Below are positions 1 through 6,494 of a stretch of DNA of 8,740 bases, one piece after another (the stretch's first letter is position 1; each line of letters opens with the position of its first letter). The stretch is from Bacillota bacterium. Its GTDB lineage: Bacteria > Bacillota > Clostridia > Lachnospirales > Lachnospiraceae. Location: assembly GCA_022717655.1 (NCBI GenBank), contig JAIIAN010000124.1, positions 1 through 8,740 on the forward strand, in the 5' to 3' direction. Below the pieces are notes generated by a model. The model was not told where the DNA came from. It saw nothing but the letters and a program-made list of their open reading frames with translations, and did not search any database. A program made the translations under genes and the position numbers.

Positions 1-18
1 CTTTTAATTCTTAACTTC

Positions 19-1128
19 TTAATACAATTCCCAGAAAAATTTCTGAATCAAATCAAATCGGCTTGTCATTCCGGCAAGCATGGCATCTAAGATAACCAGG
101 GCAGCCATACATTCTACTACAACAACCGCTCTTGGGACGATAATCGGGTCATGACGTCCTTTGATGGAAATATCCAGATTTTCGCCGGTTCTTGTAACAC
201 TTTCCTGAGTGGCAGAAATAGATGGAGTCGGTTTAAATGCTGCGCGGAATAAGATTTCACATCCGTCGCTGATTCCGCCTGTAATACCACCGGAATGGTT
301 GGTCTTTTTTGTAATGTGACCAGATTCATCTACATGGTAAGCGTCATTATTATGAAATCCGTCAGACTGTGCAACTGCAATTCCGTCTCCGATTTCAAAT
401 GCTTTTACAGCTCCGATAGAAAGAATAGCTTTTCCAAGGTTGGCATTTAATTTCTCAAAGGCAGGTTCGCCGATTCCGGCAGGCACGCCGGTAATCACAC
501 ATTCCACCATTCCACCGGCAGAATTCTGCTCTTTCATGCAGGTTTCAAGGTAGTCGGAAGCTTTTTTTGCAGCTTCTGCATCTGGCATATAAAGCGGATT
601 ATTTGCAGCTTCCGATAAATCAAATTTTTCTTTATTAATAGCAACAGGTCCGATGGACAAAGTATAGGCAGAAATCTGAATCCCAAGGGATTTTAACATT
701 TTTGCAGCAACTGCACCGGCAGCAACACGGCCGATTGTTTCACGGCCGGAAGAACGTCCGCCCCCACGATAATCACGGAATCCATATTTGATATCATAAT
801 TGAGGTCAGCATGTCCCGGACGATAATAGTTGGCGATTTCGCTGTAGTCGTGAGAGCGCTGGTCGGTATTTTTTACCATAAGGGAAATCGGAGTACCGGT
901 AGTCTTTCCTTCAAAGACACCGGAAAGAATTTCCACGCGGTCTGCCTCTTTTCTCATGGTGGTAAAACGGGACTGTCCTGGTTTCCTGCGGTCAAGATAA
1001 GTTTGAATATCCTCTTCACAAAGCGGAAGTCCGGCAGGGCATCCGTCTATTACAACACCGATGCCTTTTCCATGAGATTCTCCCCAGGTTGTAATTTTAA
1101 ACAGGTTTCCAAATGTTGAACCAAACAT
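19..1128 (-). CDS. aroC: Chorismate synthase
   Basis: Chorismate synthase converts 5-enolpyruvylshikimate-3-phosphate to chorismate by trans-elimination of phosphate, using reduced FMN. This is the last common step toward Phe, Tyr, Trp and folate, and it occurs in the cytosol. The 369-residue product is full length for the family. The N-terminal GESHG motif (residues 16-20) holds His19. The second signature, RPGHADLNY (103-111), holds His106 and runs into the Arg/Gly-rich FMN/substrate loop RGGGRSSGRE (121-130). The C-terminal signature includes RHDP (325-328). His19 and His106 match the two catalytic histidines known in the family. The ATG at 1126-1128 is preceded by GAGGTG (complement of 1135-1140) with a 6-nt spacer. 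It lies 25 bp downstream of the methyltransferase gene on the same strand, with no terminator between them, so the two are probably cotranscribed. No terminator is visible in the 18 bases after the stop. Identification is secure. Confidence 0.98.
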   Translation of the reverse strand: MFGSTFGNLFKITTWGESHGKGIGVVIDGCPAGLPLCEEDIQTYLDRRKPGQSRFTTMRKEADRVEILSGVFEGKTTGTPISLMVKNTDQRSHDYSEIANYYRPGHADLNYDIKYGFRDYRGGGRSSGRETIGRVAAGAVAAKMLKSLGIQISAYTLSIGPVAINKEKFDLSEAANNPLYMPDAEAAKKASDYLETCMKEQNSAGGMVECVITGVPAGIGEPAFEKLNANLGKAILSIGAVKAFEIGDGIAVAQSDGFHNNDAYHVDESGHITKKTNHSGGITGGISDGCEILFRAAFKPTPSISATQESVTRTGENLDISIKGRHDPIIVPRAVVVVECMAALVILDAMLAGMTSRFDLIQKFFWELY

Positions 1129-1153
1129 AGTTTACACCTCTTTTTCTTTCGTC

Positions 1154-2020
1154 TTACTTGTCGATAGATTCCCAACGTCCGGAAGCTCCACATGGAAGCA
1201 CCAGTCCGCTTTCGGTAACCGGAAGACCGATTTCCTGTGACTCTACTTTTCCGTTAAATTGTTTTAATTCGGTTGAAATCATATAAGTTAAAACGGCAGG
1301 AGCAAGTCCGGTTGTATAGGAGTTAATCAGGAAAAACAGAGGATTGTCACTTAAAAGTTTAGCACAGAGTTTTACTAATGGGTGAATTGCCTCTTCGATT
1401 TTCCAGATTTCTCCTTTTGGTCCTCGTCCATAAGATGGCGGGTCCATGATAATGGCATCGTAGTGATTTCCACGTCTGATTTCACGTTCTACAAATTTGA
1501 CACAGTCATCAACCAGCCAGCGGATTGGAGCATCACCGAGTCCGGAAGAAACGGCATTTTCTTTTGCCCAGGTAACCATACCCTTTGAGGCATCCACATG
1601 GGTAACATGAGCACCGGCAGCAGCGGCGGCAAGAGTTGCCCCGCCTGTGTAGGCAAAGAGATTTAATACTTTAATCGGACGACCGGCATTTTTGATTTTT
1701 TCAGAAAACCAGTCCCAGTTTGCTGCCTGTTCCGGAAACAGTCCGGTATGTTTAAAACTGAACGGCTTTAAGTTAAAGGTTAAATTTTTATACTGAATGG
1801 TCCACTGCTTTGGCAGGTCAAAAAATTCCCATTCTCCGCCGCCTTTTTTACTGCGGTGGTAATGCGCATTCATTTTTTTCCATCCTTTGTGAGTTTTTGG
1901 AGTATTCCAGATAACCTGAGGGTCTGGACGAACCAGAAGATAATCGCCCCATCGTTCTAATTTTTCTCCATTTGAAGTATCAATGACTTCATAATCTTTC
2001 CATTGGTCTGCAATCCACAT
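1154..2020 (-). CDS. Class I SAM-dependent methyltransferase, RlmI/RlmK-like
   Basis: This is a Rossmann-fold methyltransferase of 288 residues that uses S-adenosylmethionine. The SAM-binding motif I is VLNLFAYTGGATL (118-130). The acidic end of strand 2 is VDAS (142-145), Asp171-Asp172 lies near the adenine-binding motif, and the catalytic-type motif is MDPPSYGRG (192-200). The FAYTGG plus DPPSYG pair is typical of the COG1092/RlmI group, which methylates cytosine C5 or guanine N7 in 23S rRNA. The usual N-terminal PUA RNA-binding domain of RlmI is absent. Residues 1-90 instead hold a short, partly beta-rich segment with many Trp and Lys residues. The substrate is therefore not fixed; rRNA is the best guess. 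The start ATG (2018-2020) follows an AAAGGA-type ribosome binding site (complement of about 2028-2034). It is the first gene of a likely operon with aroC and has a clear promoter upstream. Confidence 0.88.
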   Translation of the reverse strand: MWIADQWKDYEVIDTSNGEKLERWGDYLLVRPDPQVIWNTPKTHKGWKKMNAHYHRSKKGGGEWEFFDLPKQWTIQYKNLTFNLKPFSFKHTGLFPEQAANWDWFSEKIKNAGRPIKVLNLFAYTGGATLAAAAAGAHVTHVDASKGMVTWAKENAVSSGLGDAPIRWLVDDCVKFVEREIRRGNHYDAIIMDPPSYGRGPKGEIWKIEEAIHPLVKLCAKLLSDNPLFFLINSYTTGLAPAVLTYMISTELKQFNGKVESQEIGLPVTESGLVLPCGASGRWESIDK

Positions 2021-2097
2021 AGTGAAATCCTTTCTATCTAACTAAAAAATATGATATGAGTGTCAAAATGTATCAATTTTCTTCATATTCGTTAATT

Positions 2098-2126
2098 AGT
2101 ATAGCAGAAGCGCAAAGTCGAGGCAA
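2098..2126 (-). promoter_or_regulatory. Sigma-A-type promoter for the methyltransferase-aroC unit
   Basis: Read on the minus strand, the sequence gives TTGCCT (complement of 2121-2126), a 17-bp spacer and TATACT (complement of 2098-2103). A TG dinucleotide sits one base upstream of the -10, making it an extended -10 promoter. Transcription would start near 2091, giving a leader of about 70 nt before the methyltransferase ATG. This was read by eye with no experimental support. Confidence 0.65.
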
Positions 2127-2134
2127 TGCGCAAA
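2110..2134. repeat. Short GCGCAAA direct repeat with GCGCA/TGCGC inverted arms around the -35 box
   Basis: GCGCAAA occurs at 2110-2116 and again at 2128-2134, 18 bp apart. The first copy's GCGCA (2110-2114) also forms an inverted pair with TGCGC (2127-2131). The -35 box of the leftward promoter (2121-2126) lies between the arms. Placement and GC content in an otherwise AT-rich gap suggest a possible operator, but the arms are short and chance is possible. Confidence 0.3.
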
Positions 2135-2253
2135 TCAAACAGAAATGAGTTATTCTTGAAAAAATATCTGCATACATTGAGATAGAATGTATCGTTGTTA
2201 AGAGACGAACCGGCAAAAGGAAAGAAACTGCCGACAGGTCAGTATGGAAAATC

Positions 2254-2259
2254 AGGAGG
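2254..2259 (+). promoter_or_regulatory. Ribosome binding site that fixes the ATPase start
   Basis: AGGAGG lies 4 nt before the ATG at 2264. An in-frame TTG at 2195 would add 23 residues, but it has no ribosome binding site, and the added stretch (rich in Lys, Gly and Pro) does not resemble a P-type ATPase N-terminus. The ATG at 2264 is therefore the preferred start. Confidence 0.85.
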
Positions 2260-2263
2260 GCTT

Positions 2264-4837
2264 ATGTACGAACAAATGGAATGTGGTGAAGTGTGTAAAA
2301 GATTTCATACAGATGAGAAAGCTGGACTGACACAACAGGAAGCAGAAAAAAGGTTAAAGGCAGATGGGAAAAACCGATTAAAAAAAGTCAGGGAAGAGAC
2401 AACAATAGACCGGATTCAAAAACAGTTAAATGACCCGATGATTTTTGTCCTTTTTATGGCAGCGTCTGTTTCTATTCTGCTTAGAGAGTTTAGTGATACG
2501 GCAATTATTTTATTCGTGATTGGTTTAAATACGATAATAGGTGTGGTACAGGAGGGAAAAGCGAAAAAGGCGATGGATGCCTTAAAGAAAATGACAGCAC
2601 CGGAAGCTACTGTAAAAAGAAATGGAACTTACCGAAAAATTCCGGCAGAAGAACTTGTAAAAGGCGATGTTGTAAAAGTGAAAGCCGGAGACCAGGTTCC
2701 GGCAGATGCTCGTTTGTTTGTGTGCAAGGGAATCGAAGTAAATGAGTCAGCACTGACCGGAGAATCCACGGCAGTAAGGAAATCCTGCGAGACGATGATG
2801 CAGGAGGTTACAGCCTCTGAACAAAAAAATATGCTGTTTCTGTCTACGGAAATTGTGAAGGGAAATGGAGAAGGAATTGTAGTTGCAACGGGGATGGAGA
2901 CAGAGCTTGGAAAAATAGCCGAGATGATAAATGAACAGGAAAATGAAATGACACCGCTTCAAAAGAAATTGGGAGAACTGGGAAAAATCTTGAGTAAGGC
3001 GGCTGTTTTTTTATGCCTGTTACTTTTTTTGATGGGAGTGCTTCAACATAGAAATCTGTTACAGATGCTGTTGTTATCCATTTCTTTGGCAGTCGCAGCA
3101 ATTCCGGAAGGACTTCCTGCGGTTGTAACAATTGTACTGGCACTTGGGGTGGCAAGAATGGCAAAAGCCAATACGATTATCCGTAAACTGCCTGCTGTAG
3201 AAACGCTGGGCGCAGTCAGTGTAGTCTGTTCGGATAAAACCGGAACACTGACAGAAAATAAAATGAAAGTGTTAAAACTTTATGCGGAAGATAAAACTTT
3301 ACTGGTTTCTCAGGTTCGTCCAAGAGAATTTTCCCGTCTGATGCAGGGATTTCTGCTTTGCAATAATGCAGTGGCGGGAAAGGTTGAGCTGGGAGATTCC
3401 ACAGAGCTTGCGCTTCTTTCTATGGGAGAACAGCTGGGCTTATCCAAAGAGCGGTTGGAAGAACGCTATCCGAGAGTGGAAGAAATTCCATTTGATTCGG
3501 ATAAAAAATATATGGTTACACTACATAAAGACCAGAATCAAGTCTGTGCTTATGTAAAAGGAGCGTGTGATTATCTGTTAGAAGTCTGTAGTTTCTGGTG
3601 GATAGGAGGAAAGATAGAACCACTTGGACAGATTCAGAAAATGAAAATCAGACGAGTGATGGAAGAAATGGCAGAAGAGGGGCTTAGGGTGCTGGCACTG
3701 GCTTTTAAGGAACATGTGTCGGACTGGAATGAGAGCAGTATCATGAAAAATCTTGTGTTTGCAGGACTTGCAGGAATGATGGACGCGCCAAGAAAACAAG
3801 TAAACCAGTCGGTCTATCAATTAAAACGTGCAGGAGTTCAAGTCGTAATGATTACCGGTGACTATCAGGAAACAGCATTTTCAATCGCAAAAATGACCGG
3901 AATTGCAAGGAAAAGAGAACAGTGTGTAACGGGAGAAGAATTAGATGCAATGAGTGATGCCGAATTTTCTTCTAAAATGAATGATATCCGTGTGTTTGCA
4001 AGGGTGACACCGGCACATAAGGTGAAAATTGTAAAAGAATTTAAGAAAAATGGAAAAATCGTGGCAATGACAGGTGATGGGGTAAACGATGCACCATCCC
4101 TTCATACAGCAGATATCGGAATTGCAATGGGAGCAAATGGAACCGATGTGGCAAAAAATGCGGCAGATTTGATTTTAGCAGATGACAATTTTTCCACGAT
4201 TGAAAAAGCAGTGGAAGAGGGACGCAGTATTTATGTCAATATTAAAAAGTCGATTTTATTTTTATTGTCCTCAAACTTTGGAGAAATTATGACGATGTTT
4301 GTGTCGATTGCGTTTTCGATGCCATCGCCATTAAAAGCAAGCCATATTTTATGGGTGAATCTGATTACAGATTCCCTTCCGGCACTTGCACTTGGTGTAG
4401 ATAAAAATGATACCGGATTGTTGATGGCAAAGAAGCCAAGAGATGAGAAGGAAAGTCTGTTTGCGCATGGAGGATGGCTGCTTACGATTGGGTATGGGCT
4501 TTTAATTGGTGCGATTACTTTGTATGCGTTTCTGACAGGCGGACAGACTTATGCATTTACGGTGCTTGGAATTTCGCAGTTATTTCATGCGATTGGAATG
4601 AGGGATTGTGAGAAATCTGTTTTTCAGATGAATCATCTGGAAAATCCGGTTATGATTTTTTCTTTTTTTGCAGGGCTGGCACTTCAGGTTGCAGTGACAG
4701 AGATTCCGTGGCTGGTGGAAGCGTTTCAGACCCGCCGCCTTTTAATGAGAGAATGGCTGTGGCTGTTGGGAATCTCGGCAGTTCCGCTTGCGGTACATGA
4801 AATAGTGGTGCTCATAAAACGATTAAAAAAAGGGTGA
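2264..4837 (+). CDS. P2-type Ca2+-transporting ATPase (SERCA/PMCA-like)
   Basis: This is a membrane cation pump, most likely exporting Ca2+ at the cost of ATP. From the ATG at 2264 it has 857 residues, normal for bacterial calcium ATPases. The N-terminal cation-ATPase domain (about 1-55) leads into M1-M2 (about 58-96). The actuator domain carries TGES (165-168). M3-M4 (about 245-297) contains the ion-site motif PEGLP (281-285). The phosphorylation motif DKTGTLT has its aspartate at 324. The nucleotide domain has KGA (432-434). The hinge reads MDAPR (506-510; usually DPPR), TGD (531-533) and TGDGVNDAP (603-611). M5 contains SSNFGE (669-674), M6 contains WVNLITDSLPALALG (697-711), and M7-M10 fill the rest. 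By motif matching, Glu282, Asn671, Glu674, Asn699, Thr702 and Asp703 correspond to SERCA Ca2+ ligands. No terminator with a U-tract is visible downstream. Transport of another cation such as Mn2+ cannot be excluded. Confidence 0.93.
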   Translation: MYEQMECGEVCKRFHTDEKAGLTQQEAEKRLKADGKNRLKKVREETTIDRIQKQLNDPMIFVLFMAASVSILLREFSDTAIILFVIGLNTIIGVVQEGKAKKAMDALKKMTAPEATVKRNGTYRKIPAEELVKGDVVKVKAGDQVPADARLFVCKGIEVNESALTGESTAVRKSCETMMQEVTASEQKNMLFLSTEIVKGNGEGIVVATGMETELGKIAEMINEQENEMTPLQKKLGELGKILSKAAVFLCLLLFLMGVLQHRNLLQMLLLSISLAVAAIPEGLPAVVTIVLALGVARMAKANTIIRKLPAVETLGAVSVVCSDKTGTLTENKMKVLKLYAEDKTLLVSQVRPREFSRLMQGFLLCNNAVAGKVELGDSTELALLSMGEQLGLSKERLEERYPRVEEIPFDSDKKYMVTLHKDQNQVCAYVKGACDYLLEVCSFWWIGGKIEPLGQIQKMKIRRVMEEMAEEGLRVLALAFKEHVSDWNESSIMKNLVFAGLAGMMDAPRKQVNQSVYQLKRAGVQVVMITGDYQETAFSIAKMTGIARKREQCVTGEELDAMSDAEFSSKMNDIRVFARVTPAHKVKIVKEFKKNGKIVAMTGDGVNDAPSLHTADIGIAMGANGTDVAKNAADLILADDNFSTIEKAVEEGRSIYVNIKKSILFLLSSNFGEIMTMFVSIAFSMPSPLKASHILWVNLITDSLPALALGVDKNDTGLLMAKKPRDEKESLFAHGGWLLTIGYGLLIGAITLYAFLTGGQTYAFTVLGISQLFHAIGMRDCEKSVFQMNHLENPVMIFSFFAGLALQVAVTEIPWLVEAFQTRRLLMREWLWLLGISAVPLAVHEIVVLIKRLKKG

Positions 4838-4847
4838 CTGTGTAAAT

Positions 4848-4875
4848 ATGCAAGATTTTATATAAAAAATTGCAT
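4848..4875. repeat. 28-bp AT-rich imperfect palindrome after the ATPase gene
   Basis: ATGCAA (4848-4853) pairs with TTGCAT (4870-4875). Inside them TTTTATATAAAA (4856-4867) is a perfect palindrome, with only the two positions between the arms (GA opposite AA) unpaired. It starts 11 bases after the ATPase stop. It could act as a weak transcription end or a protein-binding palindrome. There is no T-run after the right arm, so it is not a textbook terminator. The right arm TTGCAT could also serve as the -35 of a second, weaker promoter with TATATA at 4894-4899 (18-bp spacer). Confidence 0.5.
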
Positions 4876-4932
4876 TTAAAACATAAAAATTCGTATATAA
4901 GAGATAAAAAACGATGAAAATGCAAGAAATAC

Positions 4933-4962
4933 TTGACAATCAGTCATAAAGTGGCATACAAT
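4933..4962 (+). promoter_or_regulatory. Near-consensus sigma-A promoter for the aminotransferase gene
   Basis: A perfect -35 box, TTGACA (4933-4938), is followed by an 18-bp spacer and TACAAT (4957-4962), five of six matches to the -10 consensus. Transcription should begin near 4969, giving a leader of about 58 nt before the ATG at 5027. This strong promoter suggests the aminotransferase is expressed independently of the upstream ATPase gene. Confidence 0.8.
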
Positions 4963-5014
4963 ACTGCTTAGTAAGCCGAAGAAAAATGAATTGGATGGCA
5001 AATTAGAAAAAATC

Positions 5015-5020
5015 AGGAGG
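5015..5020 (+). promoter_or_regulatory. Ribosome binding site that fixes the aminotransferase start
   Basis: AGGAGG lies 6 nt before the ATG at 5027. An open frame extends to a TTG at 4991, which would place the ribosome binding site inside the coding region and add 12 residues. The ATG is clearly preferred. Confidence 0.88.
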
Positions 5021-5026
5021 AGAGCC

Positions 5027-6307
5027 ATGACACCGTACAGAGAACTCAACAAAGAACAGCTGCAGGTGCTGAAAGCCCAGTTAGAAAAAGAATTTGAAGA
5101 AGTAAAAGCAAAAGGTTTAAACCTCGATATGTCCAGAGGAAAACCGTCAAAGAAACAGCTTGAACTTGCTATGGATATGCTTGAAGAATTAAAGAGCACA
5201 GATAAGCTGAAATGTGAAGCAGGAATTGACTGTCGTAACTATGGTTTGTTAGAGGGTATTCCGGAAGCAAGAAGACTTCTTGGAGCAATGACAGAGGTAA
5301 CTCCTGATAAAATTATTATTTTTGGAAACTCCAGTCTGAATGTGATGTTTGATACCATTTCCCGTTCTATGACACATGGTGTCTGTGGAAATACTCCATG
5401 GTGTAAGTTAGACAAAGTAAAATTCTTATGTCCAGCACCAGGATACGACCGTCATTTTAAAATTACAGAGTACTTTGGAATCGAAATGATTACTGTTCCG
5501 ATGACTCCAACCGGTCCGGATATGGATATGGTAGAAAAACTGGTAAGTTCTGATGATGCAATCAAAGGAATCTGGTGTGTACCGAAATATTCTAACCCAC
5601 AGGGAATCACTTATTCAGAAGAGACTGTAAAACGCTTTGCAAGATTAAAACCGGCAGCACCGGACTTCCGTATTTTCTGGGATAACGCATACTGCATCCA
5701 TCACTTATATGAAGAAAAAGATTTCTTATTAGAAATTTTGGAAGAATGTGAAAAAGCAGGAAATCCAGACCTTGCATACAAATTCCTTTCTACATCAAAA
5801 GTAAGTTTCCCAGGTTCTGGTATTGCAGCAGTAGCCGCATCTCCTAGAAACTTAGAAGATATCAAAAAACACATGTCAATCCAGACAATCGGTCATGACA
5901 AAATTAATCAGTTAAGACATGTACGCTTCTTCAAAGATATCGATGGTATGCATGAACACATGAAGAAACACGCAGAAATCTTAAGACCGAAATTTGAAGC
6001 AGTAGAAAATACACTGGAAAAAGAAATTGGCGGACTTGGAATTGGTGAATGGACCAATCCAAAAGGCGGATACTTCATTTCCTTTGAATCAATGGAAGGA
6101 TGTGCAAAGGCAATCGTTGCAAAAGCAGCAGAAGCCGGAGTAAAAATGACAGAAGCCGGAGCAACTTATCCTTATGGAAAAGACCCGCATGATTCTAACA
6201 TCCGTATTGCACCAAGTTTCCCGACCTTAGAAGAATTACAGACAGCAACAGAGATTTTTGTATTAAGCGTGAAATTAGTCAGTGTAGAAAAATTACTGGC
6301 AGAATAA
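5027..6307 (+). CDS. Aspartate aminotransferase, subgroup Ic (PLP-dependent, fold type I)
   Basis: This is a cytosolic pyridoxal-phosphate enzyme, most likely interconverting aspartate and 2-oxoglutarate with oxaloacetate and glutamate. The 426-residue length and motifs fit the aspartate aminotransferase family Pfam PF12897 (the Corynebacterium glutamicum AspT type), formerly grouped with MocR-like proteins. Visible landmarks are SRGKP (36-40) near the substrate pocket, FGNSS (99-103) for the cofactor phosphate, PAPGYDRH (136-143) with the ring-stacking aromatic Tyr140, YSNPQG (188-193) with Asn190, and FWDNAY (217-222) with Asp219, which pairs with the pyridine nitrogen. The catalytic lysine is Lys258 in STSKVSFPGSG (255-265). 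Arg393 in NIRIAPSFP (391-399) should bind the alpha-carboxylate. There is no DNA-binding winged-helix domain, so it is an enzyme and not a MocR regulator. It has its own promoter and terminator, so it is a single-gene unit. Substrate specificity is inferred from the family; the exact amino acid is not proven. Confidence 0.92.
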   Translation: MTPYRELNKEQLQVLKAQLEKEFEEVKAKGLNLDMSRGKPSKKQLELAMDMLEELKSTDKLKCEAGIDCRNYGLLEGIPEARRLLGAMTEVTPDKIIIFGNSSLNVMFDTISRSMTHGVCGNTPWCKLDKVKFLCPAPGYDRHFKITEYFGIEMITVPMTPTGPDMDMVEKLVSSDDAIKGIWCVPKYSNPQGITYSEETVKRFARLKPAAPDFRIFWDNAYCIHHLYEEKDFLLEILEECEKAGNPDLAYKFLSTSKVSFPGSGIAAVAASPRNLEDIKKHMSIQTIGHDKINQLRHVRFFKDIDGMHEHMKKHAEILRPKFEAVENTLEKEIGGLGIGEWTNPKGGYFISFESMEGCAKAIVAKAAEAGVKMTEAGATYPYGKDPHDSNIRIAPSFPTLEELQTATEIFVLSVKLVSVEKLLAE

Positions 6308-6342
6308 GCATAAAAAAAGCCATTTGAACATTAAAAATAAAG

Positions 6343-6379
6343 GGCGGGATTCCAAAGAAAAGGAATCTCGCCTGTTTTT
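6343..6379 (+). terminator. Strong intrinsic terminator after the aminotransferase gene
   Basis: An 11-bp stem pairs GGCGGGATTCC (6343-6353) with GGAATCTCGCC (6362-6372), with one G-U pair, across an 8-nt A-rich loop. The run TGTTTTT (6373-6379) follows. It begins 35 bases after the stop codon. Confidence 0.92.
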
Positions 6380-6413
6380 GGATAAAAATCACAATTTGGT
6401 CACAGAATAGGGC

Positions 6414-6443
6414 TTTACTTTTGGGATAAAGATGAATTAGAAT
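6414..6443 (+). promoter_or_regulatory. Probable promoter for the L,D-transpeptidase gene
   Basis: TTTACT (6414-6419, four of six matches to the -35) is followed by an 18-bp spacer and TAGAAT (6438-6443, five of six matches to the -10). Because a strong terminator lies just upstream, a promoter is expected in this gap. The predicted start is near 6450. Confidence 0.5.
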
Positions 6444-6494
6444 AAGGAATGCATAAAAGAAAAATGAAAGAATCAAAGAAAAAGGGGTAGGAAT

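Noticed and set aside
811..1119. Plus-strand open frame of 102 codons opposite aroC.
   Set aside because: It is antisense to a conserved gene, has no recognisable domain and no ribosome binding site. It is a by-product of codon bias.
2156..2188. Possible promoter for the ATPase gene: TTGAAA (2156-2161) and TAGAAT (2183-2188).
   Set aside because: The spacer is 21 bp, too long for a normal sigma-A promoter. A promoter must exist in this gap, but I cannot place it with confidence.
2195..2263. In-frame upstream extension of the ATPase from a TTG at 2195.
   Set aside because: There is no ribosome binding site before the TTG, whereas AGGAGG sits 4 nt before the ATG at 2264. The added residues do not look like part of the family.
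2844..3164. Minus-strand open frame of 106 codons inside the ATPase gene.
   Set aside because: Its composition (Pro, Phe, Leu and Gln rich) reflects the reverse complement of a real coding frame, with no start signals.
4991..5026. In-frame upstream extension of the aminotransferase from a TTG at 4991.
   Set aside because: The extension contains the AGGAGG for the ATG at 5027, and it begins only about 22 nt after the predicted transcription start.
4876..5199. Minus-strand open frame across the aminotransferase promoter and 5' end.
   Set aside because: It is Ser/Phe-rich, as expected from antisense of Lys/Glu-rich coding sequence, and it overlaps a strong promoter and conserved gene.
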